Under the pieces are notes generated by a model. It searched no databases. It was not told the origin of the DNA and worked only from the letters and a program-made list of their open reading frames with translations. The translations under genes and the position numbers were made by a program. A stretch of 64,000 nucleotides of DNA from Pseudomonas sp. FEN (lineage in GTDB: Bacteria; Pseudomonadota; Gammaproteobacteria; Pseudomonadales; Pseudomonadaceae): the NCBI RefSeq assembly GCF_904067045.1, contig NZ_CAJFDC010000012.1, forward strand, positions 259,501 through 323,500, given 5' to 3'. This document shows, one piece after another, positions 6,689-18,550 of this stretch. Numbering within the stretch: position 1 is the stretch's first letter; every line of letters starts with the position of its first letter.

Positions 6689-9378
6689 AAGGTTTCCATG
6701 GACGGCGGTTGACCCGCCGGTAAAGTGATGATGAAACAAAGGCCGCTCGGCGCCCGGGGTTGGGCCGCCACCCGTCCGCCATGGGCTTCGACGATTCGCC
6801 GAACCAGCGCCAGTCCAAGACCGATGCCGGACACCGCCGATTCCTGTCGACCACGGCTGAAGGCTTCAAAAAGTTGCTCGGGGGCGATACCAGACGGACA
6901 GCCCGGACCGCCGTCGACGACCTCCAGGACAATCTGCCGCTCGACCTGGCGCGCCGTGATCTCGATCGGCGTATCCGCCGGGGTGTATTTCGCCGCGTTG
7001 TCCAACAGATTGACCAACACCCGCTCGATCAGCAGCGCATCGATCTCCACCAGGGGCAAATCGACCGGCAAGAGCGCCCGCACCGAGTGCCGGGCAAGGG
7101 GGTCGCGCAATTGGCGCAAGGCGCTGCCGACCACCTCTTCCAGCGAATGCCACTGTCGATTGAGGTGCACGCCGTGTTCCTGCAGGCGTGCCATATCCAA
7201 CAGGTTCTCGATCAGACGTTGCATGGCACGGGCCTGATCGTGAATCCCGCTCAACAAACCGCCGACCAACTCATCCCGCACGTGGGGTGCTGCCGCATCG
7301 GCGGCACCGATAATGCTGGTCAAGGGTGTACGCAAATCATGGGAAATGGCCGCGAGCAAGGTATTGCGCATCCGCTCGCCCTCCATCTGCACCAGGGTGC
7401 TTTGCGCCACTTCGACAAAATGCACCCGCTCCAGCGCGATCGCCAACTGGCTCATGCAAGCTTGCAGCAGACACTGCTCATCGGGGTCCTTCAGGCGCTC
7501 GGAATCGCTCAGGTCAAGGACCAGCACTCCACGCACACGCATCGGCGCCTTGAGCGCAAAATAGCACCCGGGAGCGGCAGCCAGGGTGTCACTGCCCTGC
7601 CCGGCCGGACGGCCCTGTTCGTAACTCCACTGGGCAATGCTTTCATCCACCGGGAAGACACTGCCGATCATCGCGCTCACCCGCTCGCCGGCATCGGGTA
7701 GCGCCAGGCCGACCCGGGCCTCGAATACACCGCTGAAGGTGCGCAGGGCCACCGCGCCGATCTGTTCGACGGTCAAGGCCGCGGACAGATCGCGGGCCAA
7801 TAGCGCCAGCGAGGTCGCCCGCCGTTCCCGAGCCGCCGCCGTGCGCGCCTCATGGCGCAGGCGCGCGGTCAGTTGCCCGGTGATCAGGGCAATGCCCAGC
7901 ATCAGGGCGAAGGTGAAAAAATACTGGGTGTCGTTGACGGTGAACGACAACACCGGCTGGACGAAGAAAAAATCGAAACACAGCACCGCCAGCATCGCCG
8001 CCCAGACGCCCGGACCGCGTCCCAGGCGCAGCGCCACCAGCACCACCGTCAGCAGGAACAGCATGACCACGTTGGCCGGATCGAAGACTTGCAGCAATAG
8101 CGCCGCCACTGCCGTGGCGGCGAAACAGGCCAGGGTCGCCCAGAGGTAGGCCAGGCCCCTGCCAGGCGCCAGTCCCGGTTCTACTTCCGAGCGGGTCGCG
8201 CGACTACGCGGCAGTTCGCCATGGGCAATAACGATCTGGTCGATCTGCGGGTAGTGGCGGCTGATCCGATCGCTGACCGTCTGGTGCCAGAACTGCCAGA
8301 CCCGACGTGGCCGATGGCCGAGTAACAGACGGTTGGCATTGCGTTCGCGGGCACAGGCCACCAGGGCCTCGGCAACATCGATACCCGCCAGGATCGCGGT
8401 ATCGGCGCCAAACTCAGCCGCCAGGGCCAGGGTCTTTACCGCCGCCGCCCGTCGCCTGAGTGCCATACCCCGGGTCGAGGCCGACTCGACATGCACCACG
8501 ATCCAGTCAGCTTCAAGCTTCTGCGCCAGGCGCGCGGCTTCGCGCACCAGGCGCTCATCCGAGGGCTCGCCAGCGATCCCCACCAACAAGCGCTCGCGGG
8601 CTGCCCATACGGTATCGATGGAACGCTCACGACGATAGACGCGCATTTGTGCATCGACCCGATCGGCCGTGCGGCGCAGGGCCAGCTCGCGTAGCGCCAG
8701 CAGGTTGCCTTTGCGAAAGAAGTGTCGGGACGCCCGCTCGGCCTGCGGCCCCTGGTAGACCTTGCCGTCCCTGAGGCGCTGCAACAGCTCGTCGGGGGCG
8801 AGGTCGATCAGCACCACCTCATGGGCCCCGTCAAACACATGGTCGGGGACGGTTTCCCGCACGCGGGTACCGATAATGCCGCTGACCAGGTCGTTGAGGC
8901 TTTCCAGGTGTTGGACGTTCAGGCTGGTCCAGACCTCGATCCCGGCCCGCAGCAGCTCCTCGATATCCTGCCAGCGCTTGGGGTGGCGTGAGCCGGGAGC
9001 ATTGCTGTGAGCCAGCTCGTCCACCAGCAGGACCGCCGGGTGGCGGGCCAGCGCCGCATCGAGATCGAACTCCAGCAGCGTGCTGTCGCGATGGCTCAGG
9101 CAATAACGCGGCAGTTGCTCCAGGCCTTCGAGCAAGGCGGCGGTGTCGCCGCGACCGTGGGTTTCGATCAGGCCGGCCACCAGGTCACGGCCCAGGGCCC
9201 GTTCACGGTGTGCCGCCTGGAGCATCGCGCAGGTTTTCCCGACCCCGGCGTTCGAGCCGAAATAGATACGCAAACGGCCGCGCTGGGCGGCCTTCTCGTC
9301 GGCTTGCAGTTGCTCCAGCAGCACATCCGGATCGGGCCGGCCGTCGCGGATGTGGCGGGAGGCATCATTCAGATCCAT
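6685..9378 (-). CDS. kdpD: Potassium sensor histidine kinase KdpD
   Basis: The 897-residue sensor kinase shows the full KdpD architecture. There is an N-terminal KdpD domain with Walker-A-like 'GSNAGVGKT' (about residue 42), a universal-stress-protein-like domain (about 250-370), four closely spaced transmembrane helices (about 395-490), a GAF region, and HisKA with 'ISHDLRTPL' followed by a HATPase domain ending 'GLGLALVRRIVEAHGG'. The start at 9378 is chosen because AAGGA lies eight bases upstream; a GTG seven codons earlier has none. It is separated from kdpB by 84 bp and overlaps kdpE. Confidence 0.95.
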   Translation of the reverse strand: MDLNDASRHIRDGRPDPDVLLEQLQADEKAAQRGRLRIYFGSNAGVGKTCAMLQAAHRERALGRDLVAGLIETHGRGDTAALLEGLEQLPRYCLSHRDSTLLEFDLDAALARHPAVLLVDELAHSNAPGSRHPKRWQDIEELLRAGIEVWTSLNVQHLESLNDLVSGIIGTRVRETVPDHVFDGAHEVVLIDLAPDELLQRLRDGKVYQGPQAERASRHFFRKGNLLALRELALRRTADRVDAQMRVYRRERSIDTVWAARERLLVGIAGEPSDERLVREAARLAQKLEADWIVVHVESASTRGMALRRRAAAVKTLALAAEFGADTAILAGIDVAEALVACARERNANRLLLGHRPRRVWQFWHQTVSDRISRHYPQIDQIVIAHGELPRSRATRSEVEPGLAPGRGLAYLWATLACFAATAVAALLLQVFDPANVVMLFLLTVVLVALRLGRGPGVWAAMLAVLCFDFFFVQPVLSFTVNDTQYFFTFALMLGIALITGQLTARLRHEARTAAARERRATSLALLARDLSAALTVEQIGAVALRTFSGVFEARVGLALPDAGERVSAMIGSVFPVDESIAQWSYEQGRPAGQGSDTLAAAPGCYFALKAPMRVRGVLVLDLSDSERLKDPDEQCLLQACMSQLAIALERVHFVEVAQSTLVQMEGERMRNTLLAAISHDLRTPLTSIIGAADAAAPHVRDELVGGLLSGIHDQARAMQRLIENLLDMARLQEHGVHLNRQWHSLEEVVGSALRQLRDPLARHSVRALLPVDLPLVEIDALLIERVLVNLLDNAAKYTPADTPIEITARQVERQIVLEVVDGGPGCPSGIAPEQLFEAFSRGRQESAVSGIGLGLALVRRIVEAHGGRVAAQPRAPSGLCFIITLPAGQPPSMETL

Positions 9379-9462
9379 GTCATTCCTTGTGAAGCGCACT
9401 TATGCGGGCCGGGATCGTGGATATCCATGTGGAAGCCGGCGTGTTCGAGCGCCACTGTCTAT

Positions 9463-11538
<2,076 letters not shown>

Positions 11539-11549
11539 GATCGATTCTC

Positions 11550-12239
11550 TTACTCAGTGACGGCGAGAGGGGGCTGGTGTGGCGCCACCAGGGCATCCAG
11601 CGCCAGGTTCAGTTGCAGTACATTGACCCGCGGCTCGCCCAGCAGGCCGAACGTGCGCGCCTCGATCGAGGCACGGACCAGCGCCAGCAGGGTGTCTTCG
11701 GACAGCTGCCGCTGGCCCGCGACCCGCCGCGTCTGGATCAGTGCGTTGGCCACGGAAATATGCGGGTCCAACCCGGACGCCGAAGCCGTCACCGCGTCGA
11801 CCGGCACCACGGCTTGCGGGTCCAGGCCGTTCAACAAGCGATAGCCCTCGGCTCGCGCCTTGACCGCGTCGAGCTGACGCTGACTGGTCGGACCCAGGTT
11901 GCTGGCTCCGCTGAGGCCGGCGTTGTAGGGTGTGGTGAGGCTCTTGCTGGCGTCGTTCGGATCGACGCCCTGGGTCATGCTGGGGCGGGCCTGGAAATAC
12001 TCCGGGCGGTTGAACGCCTGGCCGATCAGCGCCGAACCGACCACTTGGCCGTTGCGTTCCAGCAGGCTGCCCTGGGCCTGGAACGGAAACAGCAGATTGG
12101 CCACCAGGGTGGTGAGCGCCGGGTAGGCCAGGCCGGTCAACAGCATGAACAATACCGAGGACACCAGGACCGGACGTAGCAGGCCACGGAACAGCACTTG
12201 AGCCACCGCCAGCGGCGGCAGGGGAATACGCGTAGTCAT
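11550..12239 (-). CDS. kdpC: Potassium-transporting ATPase subunit KdpC
   Basis: The 229-residue protein has a single N-terminal transmembrane helix (about residues 25-45, '[16 protein letters not shown]') and the KdpC signatures '[20 protein letters not shown]', '[14 protein letters not shown]', '[18 protein letters not shown]' and '[19 protein letters not shown]'. It is longer than the usual roughly 190 residues because of an N-terminal extension of about 20 residues and extra residues at the C-terminus. It lies between kdpA and kdpB, 10 bp after kdpA and 11 bp before kdpB, an order (A-C-B) that differs from the usual A-B-C. Confidence 0.95.
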   Translation of the reverse strand: MTTRIPLPPLAVAQVLFRGLLRPVLVSSVLFMLLTGLAYPALTTLVANLLFPFQAQGSLLERNGQVVGSALIGQAFNRPEYFQARPSMTQGVDPNDASKSLTTPYNAGLSGASNLGPTSQRQLDAVKARAEGYRLLNGLDPQAVVPVDAVTASASGLDPHISVANALIQTRRVAGQRQLSEDTLLALVRASIEARTFGLLGEPRVNVLQLNLALDALVAPHQPPLAVTE

Positions 12240-12249
12240 ACAATCATCC

Positions 12250-13956
12250 TCACTTGTAGGTCTGGCCGGACAGCAGTTGCAGTTGCTCGACCAGCGGCCC
12301 CAGCGCGAGCGCCGGCAGGAAGGTCAAGCCGCCGACCACCAGCACCACGAACACCACCAGGAACATGAACAACGGCGTGGCGGTGGGAATGGTCCCGGCA
12401 CCGGCCGGGGTGGTCTTTTTCAACGCCAGGGAACCGGCGACCGCCAGCATCGGCAGCAGGGTGAAGAAGCGTCCCAGTAACATCGCCAGGCCGATGGTGG
12501 TGTTGAAGAACGACGTGTTGGCGTTCAGCCCGGCGAAGGCCGAACCGTTGTTGGCGGTGCCGGAGGTGTAGGCATAGAGCACTTCGCTGAAACCGTGCGG
12601 ACCGAAGTTGTTCAGGCTGTCCAGGGTCGAAGGCCAGAGCGCGGCCAGGGCGGTGAAACCGAGGATGCAGAGCGGATGCGCGAGCACCGACAACATCACC
12701 AGCTTCATCTCCCGGGCTTCGATACGCTTGCCGAGGAACTCAGGGGTGCGACCGATCATCATGCCCACCAGGAACACCGTCAGCAGGGCGTACTGGATCA
12801 GGTTGATAAAACCCACGCCGTCGCCGCCGAACACACAATTGAGCATCATCTGCGCCATCGGCACGAAACCGCCCATGGGCATCAGCGAGTCATGCATGGC
12901 ATTCACCGAGCCGGTGGTGGCGCCGGTGGTGGTGGCGATGAACAGGCTGGTGTCGGCGATCCCGAAACGCAGTTCCTTGCCTTCCATGTTGCCGCCACTC
13001 TGGGTCGCCGAGAGCAACTGGTCCACGCCCAGTTGGGTCAGCAGCGGGTTACCGCCCTGCTCGGCAAAGAAGACCACGGCGAGAAAGCCGATGAACATCA
13101 CCAGGAACGTGCCGAAGAACACCCAGCCCTGGCGCCGCCGCGCCAGCTGGCTGCCGAAGGCATAGGTCAGCGCCGAGGGAATCAGCAACATGCCGAGGAT
13201 ATGCAGGGCATTGGTCAGTGGCGTGGGGTTCTCGAACGGATGGGCGGCGTTCATGCTGAAAAAGCCGCCACCGTTGGTGCCGATGTGCTTGATCGATTCG
13301 AAGCTGGCCACCGCGCCGACGATCAGTTGCTGGCGAGTGCCTTCCAGCGTGGTCGCCAGGGCCTGGGATTCGAAGGTCTGCGGCATGCCCTGCCAGACAT
13401 AGACCAGCGCCATGGCGAAGCACAATGGCAACATCACCCGGTAGAGGATGCGGGTGAAGTCCACCCAGTAGTTACCGATGTCCGTCGCACTGGCCCGGCT
13501 CAAGCCACGGATGAAACCGCCGGCGGCGGCCACGCCGGTGCTGGCGCCAACGAACATCAGAAAAGTGATCACCGCCATCTGGCTGAAATTCGACAGGCTG
13601 GTTTCACCCGAATAGGCCTGCCAGTTGGTGTTGCTGATAAACGAGGCAGCGGTGTTGAACGCCAGGTCCGGAGTCTGGGCGGCCAGGCCCAGTGGATTGA
13701 GCGGCATCGCTCCCTGCCAGCGCAGCAGCAGGTAGCCGAGCAACATCATCGCGCCGTTGGACAACAGCAGCGCCGAGCCGTAACGGGCCCAGCCCATGGT
13801 TTCCCGCGGGTCGACGCCCAGCAGGCGATAGGTCAGGCGTTCCGGCAGCGCATGACCGGGCTGGGAAAACACCCGGCTCAGCCAACGGCCCATCAAGACG
13901 GCGAGCCCGGTCATCAGCCCCAGGATCAGCGCATATTCCAACAGTACGGTCAACAT
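12250..13956 (-). CDS. kdpA: Potassium-transporting ATPase, potassium-binding subunit KdpA
   Basis: The 568-residue integral membrane protein is the ion-channel-like subunit of the Kdp pump. It has about ten hydrophobic helices and the four selectivity-filter-type loops: '[18 protein letters not shown]' (about residue 108), 'GTNGGGFF' (about 227), '[16 protein letters not shown]' (about 340) and '[13 protein letters not shown]' (about 465). It directly follows two mini-protein genes and precedes kdpC by 10 bp, so all are expected on one transcript controlled by KdpE. Confidence 0.96.
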   Translation of the reverse strand: MLTVLLEYALILGLMTGLAVLMGRWLSRVFSQPGHALPERLTYRLLGVDPRETMGWARYGSALLLSNGAMMLLGYLLLRWQGAMPLNPLGLAAQTPDLAFNTAASFISNTNWQAYSGETSLSNFSQMAVITFLMFVGASTGVAAAGGFIRGLSRASATDIGNYWVDFTRILYRVMLPLCFAMALVYVWQGMPQTFESQALATTLEGTRQQLIVGAVASFESIKHIGTNGGGFFSMNAAHPFENPTPLTNALHILGMLLIPSALTYAFGSQLARRRQGWVFFGTFLVMFIGFLAVVFFAEQGGNPLLTQLGVDQLLSATQSGGNMEGKELRFGIADTSLFIATTTGATTGSVNAMHDSLMPMGGFVPMAQMMLNCVFGGDGVGFINLIQYALLTVFLVGMMIGRTPEFLGKRIEAREMKLVMLSVLAHPLCILGFTALAALWPSTLDSLNNFGPHGFSEVLYAYTSGTANNGSAFAGLNANTSFFNTTIGLAMLLGRFFTLLPMLAVAGSLALKKTTPAGAGTIPTATPLFMFLVVFVVLVVGGLTFLPALALGPLVEQLQLLSGQTYK

Positions 13957-13969
13957 GTGGAAGCTCCGT

Positions 13970-14053
13970 TCAAATCTTGTTCAAGGCGACAATGAACAAG
14001 GCTGTCGCGCCAAAAAACACCAGGCTCGCGCCCAGGAAAATCAGGTCGTACAT
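13970..14053 (-). CDS. 27-residue hydrophobic mini-protein between kdpF and kdpA
   Basis: The short ORF begins [15 protein letters not shown] and ends VALNKI, so nearly the whole protein is one transmembrane helix. It ends 13 bp before kdpA and starts 70 bp after the canonical kdpF-like ORF. Its size fits KdpF-type accessory peptides, but it lacks the '-VYALI-AE-F' ending seen in E. coli KdpF, which the upstream ORF has. It may be a second small subunit or stabiliser of the Kdp complex. Coding status is inferred from position, hydrophobicity and a clean ATG start. Confidence 0.55.
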   Translation of the reverse strand: MYDLIFLGASLVFFGATALFIVALNKI

Positions 14054-14123
14054 GCTCGGTTTCCTTGTTCGATACGGTCCTGGCGGACCGCACAAAATGC
14101 CTGCATCCAGGCATGCGGAGGGA

Positions 14124-14222
14124 TCAGAAATCTTCTGCCCGGATCAGCGCGTAGCCCAGGTAGACGAACAGGCCGGCCGCGCCCAGCCCGCTGATCAGGT
14201 AGATGAGTTTGAGTGTCAACAC
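14124..14222 (-). CDS. kdpF: KdpF, small subunit of the potassium-transporting ATPase
   Basis: The 32-residue ORF starts with GTG six bases after AAGGGG and encodes one transmembrane helix ending 'GLFVYLGYALIRAEDF'. This matches the E. coli KdpF C-terminal pattern (GYLVYALINAEAF, from memory). KdpF stabilises the KdpABC complex in the membrane. It is the first gene of the kdp operon here. A TTG codon immediately after the GTG is an alternative start. Confidence 0.75.
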   Translation of the reverse strand: MLTLKLIYLISGLGAAGLFVYLGYALIRAEDF

Positions 14223-14325
14223 AGGTGTCCCCTTGCGAAGTCGGCCGGCTCGCTCAAGCGCACACAGCAGCGCCGCAAGCCAGAGGCAAGGGTACGGATG
14301 GGGGTATTAAGGTCGGACACTGATT

Positions 14326-14372
14326 GGTGGGAGGGACATTAAGATGGCGTATAGAACACCGCCCCTCCCACC
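14326..14372. terminator. Inverted repeat downstream of the GyrI-like gene
   Basis: GGTGGGAGGG (14326-14335) pairs perfectly with CCCTCCCACC (14363-14372) across a 27-base loop. It lies between kdpF and the GyrI-like gene, both on the minus strand, so it is downstream of the latter and upstream of the kdp promoter region. No T-tract follows, so it may be a processing or Rho-type end or a protein-binding inverted repeat. The remaining bases between 14223 and 14398 must hold the kdp promoter; no KdpE site is recognised with confidence. Confidence 0.35.
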
Positions 14373-14398
14373 GAAGGGAAAAGTACTCAGGTGAAGGA

Positions 14399-14896
14399 TC
14401 AGACCTTGATCGGCAACCAGATCTCCACCGTACCGGTGCCTTTCCCTGGATTGAAATCGGCGCTGTAGCGCTCGAATTCAGGCGCATCGGCCGCCTGGTA
14501 GCCGGATTGCGGCAGCCAGTTGTTCCAGATGGCCTCGAAGGTCTGTTTGAGGGTCTTGAGGGAGCCCTGGTGTTCAAAGACCGCATAGTGCTGGTCCTGC
14601 AACTCCACCCAGCGGTACAGCTCGGGCAGGTCGTCCAGCTTGCTGATCTGCACCCCGGCGATGTACTCGAAGCCGCCCCGGCCATCCGGATTGCAGCAGA
14701 TACCGTACGTCACTTCACCCACTTGGCCGGGGACATTTCCGATGTGCGGCACAAAGGCGTCCCACAGATCAGGAATGGCACTCGATGTCTCGGCGGTAAA
14801 ACGCGCGCCCAGGCCGGCGATCAATTGAAAATGGCCATGCTCGAAGCGTGGCGTCGGCAAGGTAGGCGTGTAGCCAAGGTTAGGTGCTGCGTCCAT
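14399..14896 (-). CDS. GyrI-like / AraC effector-binding domain protein
   Basis: The 165-residue protein matches the GyrI-like small-molecule binding domain (SOUL/BacAM fold). It has 'LIAGLGARFTAETSSAIPDLWDAFVPHIG' near the N-terminus, 'VTYGICCNPDGRGGFEYIAGVQ' in the middle, and a C-terminal 'SADFNPGKGTGTVEIWLPIKV' strand. It has no DNA-binding domain, so it is a stand-alone effector-binding protein. The start at ATG 14896 (MDAAPNLGY) is preceded by GGAG at slightly long spacing. It may sequester drugs or act as a xenobiotic hydrolase, as shown for some relatives. Confidence 0.75.
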   Translation of the reverse strand: MDAAPNLGYTPTLPTPRFEHGHFQLIAGLGARFTAETSSAIPDLWDAFVPHIGNVPGQVGEVTYGICCNPDGRGGFEYIAGVQISKLDDLPELYRWVELQDQHYAVFEHQGSLKTLKQTFEAIWNNWLPQSGYQAADAPEFERYSADFNPGKGTGTVEIWLPIKV

Positions 14897-15111
14897 GGGT
14901 GCAAAACTCCATATGGGGAACGACTCCAGAAAGCAGTATAGAAGCAAATAATCGTGTCGTTTGAGCTACCTGGCCACTGCCGCCGTCAGAAATATTTTCC
15001 GCGCCGCATCTGGACAGATGGCCAGCATCACCCTTATTGTCTGCCCCGCAGGCCACCGCAGTGGCCAACGTCGCTCGGACGGTTCCGGGCGCTTACGTGT
15101 CAGAGGTTTAC

Positions 15112-16332
15112 ATGGCCGACCAAGGTTCGCCGCGCCGCTTTGCGCGCATCGATCGACTCCCCCCTTACGTATTCAATATCACTGCCGAACTGAAGATGGC
15201 CGCCCGTCGTCGTGGCGAAGACATCATCGACTTGAGCATGGGTAACCCCGACGGCGCCACTCCGCCGCATATCGTCGAAAAACTGGTCACCGTCGCCCAG
15301 CGCGAAGACACCCACGGTTATTCCACGTCCAAGGGCATCCCACGGCTGCGTCGGGCCATTTCCCGTTGGTACAAGGATCGCTATCAGGTCGATATCGACC
15401 CGGAAACCGAAGCCATTGTCACCATCGGTTCGAAAGAGGGCCTGGCCCACCTGATGCTCGCCACCCTCGACCAGGGTGACACGGTGCTGGTGCCCAACCC
15501 CAGTTACCCGATCCACATCTACGGCGCGGTGATCGCCGGCGCCCAGGTCCGTTCGGTGCCACTGGTACCGGGCGTGGACTTCTTCGCCGAATTGGAACGG
15601 GCCATCCGCGGCTCGATCCCCAAGCCGAAGATGATGATTCTCGGTTTCCCCTCGAACCCCACCGCGCAATGCGTGGAACTGGATTTCTTCGAACGGGTGA
15701 TCGCCCTGGCCAAGCAGTACGACGTGCTGGTGATCCACGACCTGGCCTACGCCGACATCGTCTACGACGGCTGGAAAGCCCCGTCGATCATGCAAGTGCC
15801 GGGAGCCAAGGACATCGCGGTGGAGTTTTTCACCCTGTCCAAGAGCTACAACATGGCTGGTTGGCGTATCGGCTTCATGGTCGGCAACGCGGAACTGGTC
15901 AACGCCCTGGCGCGGATCAAGAGCTACCACGACTACGGCACCTTTACCCCGTTGCAGGTAGCGGCCATCGCCGCGCTGGAAGGCGACCAGCAGTGTGTCA
16001 AGGACATCGCCGAACAGTATCGCCAACGGCGCAACGTGCTGGTCAAGGGCTTGCACGAGCTGGGCTGGATGGTCGAAAACCCCAAGGCATCGATGTACGT
16101 CTGGGCGAAGATTCCCGAGGTCTATGCGCACATGGGCTCGTTGGAGTTCGCCAAGAAACTGCTGGCCGAAGCCAAGGTCTGTGTCTCGCCGGGGGTCGGC
16201 TTTGGCGAGTACGGTGACGACCATGTGCGTTTCGCCCTGATTGAAAACCAGGACCGTATTCGCCAGGCCGTACGTGGGATTCGTGGGATGTTCCGCGCTG
16301 ATGGCCTGCTGAAGAAAGCCACTGCGGAGTAA
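15112..16332 (+). CDS. alaC: PLP-dependent aminotransferase, AlaC type
   Basis: The 406-residue fold-type I class I/II aminotransferase carries the PLP lysine in '[15 protein letters not shown]' (about residue 242), 'FPSNPTAQ' (about 180) and a C-terminal Arg in 'HVRFALIEN'. The N-terminus '[20 protein letters not shown]' and length match Pseudomonas AlaC/YfdZ-type alanine aminotransferases, which form alanine from pyruvate and glutamate. The ATG at 15112 (MADQGSP) with AGAGG upstream is preferred over earlier in-frame starts. It stands alone, transcribed away from the GyrI-like gene. Confidence 0.85.
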   Translation: MADQGSPRRFARIDRLPPYVFNITAELKMAARRRGEDIIDLSMGNPDGATPPHIVEKLVTVAQREDTHGYSTSKGIPRLRRAISRWYKDRYQVDIDPETEAIVTIGSKEGLAHLMLATLDQGDTVLVPNPSYPIHIYGAVIAGAQVRSVPLVPGVDFFAELERAIRGSIPKPKMMILGFPSNPTAQCVELDFFERVIALAKQYDVLVIHDLAYADIVYDGWKAPSIMQVPGAKDIAVEFFTLSKSYNMAGWRIGFMVGNAELVNALARIKSYHDYGTFTPLQVAAIAALEGDQQCVKDIAEQYRQRRNVLVKGLHELGWMVENPKASMYVWAKIPEVYAHMGSLEFAKKLLAEAKVCVSPGVGFGEYGDDHVRFALIENQDRIRQAVRGIRGMFRADGLLKKATAE

Positions 16333-16337
16333 CCTGC

Positions 16338-16394
16338 GTGGCAAGCAGGCTTGCCACATGATCGGGGTCGACACCTGCCACGGGTGTCGGCCCC
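16338..16394. terminator. Two hairpins between convergent alaC and gntP genes
   Basis: GTGGCAAG (16338-16345) pairs with CTTGCCAC (16350-16357) around a four-base loop, a REP-like palindrome. Directly after it, GGGGTCGACACC pairs with GGTGTCGGCCCC (about 16364-16394) with one mismatch. The hairpins sit between the stops of two convergent genes and probably act as bidirectional 3'-end barriers. A T-tract is absent, so intrinsic termination is not certain. Confidence 0.5.
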
Positions 16395-16401
16395 GCGTGC
16401 T

Positions 16402-17754
16402 TTAGACCACCAGCGACAACAACAAGATAAACACCAGCCCCACCACCGACAGAATGGTCTCCATGGCCGTCCAGGTCTTGAACGTCTCGGCCACGGTCAT
16501 ATTGAAGTACTGCTTGACCAGCCAGAACCCGGCATCGTTGACGTGCGACAGGATCAACGAGCCCGCCCCCGTCGCCAACACCAGCAACTCGCGATTCACG
16601 CCCGGAATCAGGTCCACCACCGGCATCACGATGCCCGCTCCAGTAATGGTCGCCACCGTCGCCGAGCCCGTGGCCACGCGGATCACCGCCGCCACCAGCC
16701 ACGCCAGCAGGATCGGCGAAATCTGTGCATTCACGGCAATATGCCCGATTACGTCGCCCACGCCGCTGGTCACCAGCATCTGCTTGAAGCCACCGCCGGC
16801 ACCGATGATCAGGATGATCGCCGCGGTCGGCGCCAGGCTGGCATCCAGCAGCTTGAGAATACGCTTGGAATCCATGCCCTGGCGCTTGCCGAAGGTGTAC
16901 AGCGCCAATAACAGGGCCAGCAGCAAGGCGCTGATCGGGTGACCGATCATGTCCATCCAGATACGGAAGAAGTGCCCGTCCGGCAAGGCAATGTCGGCGA
17001 AGGTCTTGAGCAGCATCAGGAACACCGGCAGCAGCACGGTGACCAGCGTCACGCCGAAACTCGGCAGGGCCGCCACTTGCGGCTCACGGGCCAACTGATC
17101 CACCAGTTCCTGCGACGGATTGCCCGGGATGTACTTGGCAATGAAGGTGCCATAGATCGGCCCGGCGATGATGGCGGTCGGCAGCGCGACGATCAGGCCG
17201 TAGAAAATGGTTTTGCCGATATCGGCGTTGAACACGCCGATGGCCAACAGCGGCCCCGGATGCGGCGGCACCAGGCCGTGCACCGCCGAGAGCCCGGCCA
17301 GCAGCGGAATGCCGATCTTGATCAACGGCACGCCGGTACGCCGCGCGACAATGAACACCAGCGGAATCAGCAGCACGAAGCCGATCTCGAAGAACAGCGG
17401 AATGCCCACCAGGAACGCCGAGCACATCATCGCCCACTGCACCCGTTCCTTGCCAAAGGCGCGAATCAGGGTCTGGGCGATCTGATCGGCACCGCCGGAA
17501 TCGGACATCATCTTGCCGAGCATGGTCCCCAGCGCCAGGATGATCCCGACAAAGCCCAGTACGCCGCCGAAACCATCCTGGAACGCCTTGATGATCTTGT
17601 CCGCGGGCATGCCCGAGGTCAGGCCGAGAAATGCCGAGGCAATGATCAGCCCGACAAAAGGGTGAATCTTGAAGCGGGTGATCAATACGATCAGCCCGAT
17701 AATCGTGACCACTGCATCGAGCAACAGATAGGTCTCGTGGGACAGTCCGAACAT
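16402..17754 (-). CDS. gntP: Gluconate:H+ symporter (GntP family)
   Basis: The 450-residue permease has about 12-14 hydrophobic helices and GntP family signatures such as 'PLFFEIGFVLLIPLVF' (about residue 118), 'HGLVPPHPGPL' (about 160) and 'SHVNDAGFWLVKQYF' (about 410). It imports gluconate, which GntK phosphorylates. It has its own probable operator (17811-17823) and an A-rich AACAACAACAAG leader (17768-17779, read on the minus strand) next to the Shine-Dalgarno CAGGAG, as expected for Crc/Hfq control. gntK lies 84 bp upstream on the same strand. Confidence 0.92.
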   Translation of the reverse strand: MFGLSHETYLLLDAVVTIIGLIVLITRFKIHPFVGLIIASAFLGLTSGMPADKIIKAFQDGFGGVLGFVGIILALGTMLGKMMSDSGGADQIAQTLIRAFGKERVQWAMMCSAFLVGIPLFFEIGFVLLIPLVFIVARRTGVPLIKIGIPLLAGLSAVHGLVPPHPGPLLAIGVFNADIGKTIFYGLIVALPTAIIAGPIYGTFIAKYIPGNPSQELVDQLAREPQVAALPSFGVTLVTVLLPVFLMLLKTFADIALPDGHFFRIWMDMIGHPISALLLALLLALYTFGKRQGMDSKRILKLLDASLAPTAAIILIIGAGGGFKQMLVTSGVGDVIGHIAVNAQISPILLAWLVAAVIRVATGSATVATITGAGIVMPVVDLIPGVNRELLVLATGAGSLILSHVNDAGFWLVKQYFNMTVAETFKTWTAMETILSVVGLVFILLLSLVV

Positions 17755-17767
17755 AAGGTGTCTCCTG

Positions 17768-17779
17768 CTTGTTGTTGTT
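17768..17779 (-). promoter_or_regulatory. Hfq/Crc CA-type motif in gntP leader
   Basis: On the minus strand this reads AACAACAACAAG, immediately upstream of CAGGAG and the gntP start. It fits the AANAANAA pattern bound by Hfq with Crc in Pseudomonas catabolite repression. The same motif type recurs before gtsA, the AGE epimerase, gltR, oprB and zwf in this window. Confidence 0.6.
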
Positions 17780-17810
17780 ATACGCTGCGTTGTTTGACGA
17801 TAGCCGATTG

Positions 17811-17823
17811 GGACAGCGCTATC
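17811..17823. promoter_or_regulatory. Candidate GntR operator upstream of gntP
   Basis: The sequence GGACAGCGCTATC contains the core GACAGCGCT that recurs at 18389-18402 and 18551-18564. It lies about 60 bp before the gntP start, so gntP probably has its own GntR-controlled promoter in addition to reading from gntK. Assignment to GntR rests on the repeated core and on the adjacent lacI-family gene. Confidence 0.6.
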
Positions 17824-17838
17824 TCTTCGGGGTGGAAA

Positions 17839-18372
17839 TCAGGCCGAGCGTTCCAGTCCGTGTGCCTGCCACCAGTGATGGGCCGCCTGCGCCAAGCGTT
17901 CGACGCTCTGGCTGGAGGCATCCAGGGCCAGGGTCAGGGGCTCGCCAACCGGCGATTCAAGGGTGGCGAACTGGCTGTCGATCAGGGTCGAGGGCATGAA
18001 GTGCCCGGGACGATGAGCCACCCGCTCGGCGGCGACTTCACGGCTCAGTTCAAGAAATACGAAACCCAGCCCCGGAGCGGCGCGGCGCAGGCGTTCGCGG
18101 TAGCTGTGCTTGAGCGCCGAACAGGTCAGCACCGGATGCTGGCCTGTGGCAAGGACCCGACGCAACTCGTCGCACAGGCTGTCAAGCCAGCCGGCACGGT
18201 CGTCATCGGTCAGGGGAATGCCGGCACTCATCTTGGCGATATTGGCGGCGGGATGAAAACTGTCGCCTTCGATCTGGGTCGCGCCGTTGAGCCGGCACAG
18301 GGCCTCGCCCACACTGGACTTGCCGCAACCGGAGACGCCCATGATGACCAGGGCAGTGATGGGTTGACTCAT
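17839..18372 (-). CDS. gntK: Gluconokinase
   Basis: The 177-residue kinase of the thermoresistant gluconokinase type has the P-loop 'GVSGCGKSS' (residues 12-20), followed by 'EGDSFHPAANIAKMSAGIPLTDDDRAGWL', the gluconate-binding block of the family, and 'CSALKHSYRERLR'. It phosphorylates gluconate to 6-phosphogluconate, feeding the Entner-Doudoroff enzymes encoded about 18 kb away (edd, eda). It is divergent from gntR with a perfect palindromic operator 17-30 bp before its start. Confidence 0.93.
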   Translation of the reverse strand: MSQPITALVIMGVSGCGKSSVGEALCRLNGATQIEGDSFHPAANIAKMSAGIPLTDDDRAGWLDSLCDELRRVLATGQHPVLTCSALKHSYRERLRRAAPGLGFVFLELSREVAAERVAHRPGHFMPSTLIDSQFATLESPVGEPLTLALDASSQSVERLAQAAHHWWQAHGLERSA

Positions 18373-18388
18373 GTAACACCTCGCACGA

Positions 18389-18402
18389 AGACAGCGCTGT
18401 CT
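18389..18402. promoter_or_regulatory. Candidate GntR operator upstream of gntK (perfect palindrome)
   Basis: AGACAGCGCTGTCT is a perfect 14-bp palindrome just upstream of gntK, typical in size and symmetry for LacI-family operators. It shares the core GACAGCGCT with the sites before gntP and gntR. Confidence 0.7.
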
Positions 18403-18550
18403 TTGTCAGAGCTTTCAGGGTCAGGAAAGCAAAGCACAAAACGCAAACTGCCGACGCGTTCTTGTCATTTTTATGGGGTGGCGCGCTAAACATTCACGAC
18501 AGCATCCGGCGCGATCAGACCGACCACGCTCAGACAATTGCAGGCTCGTC

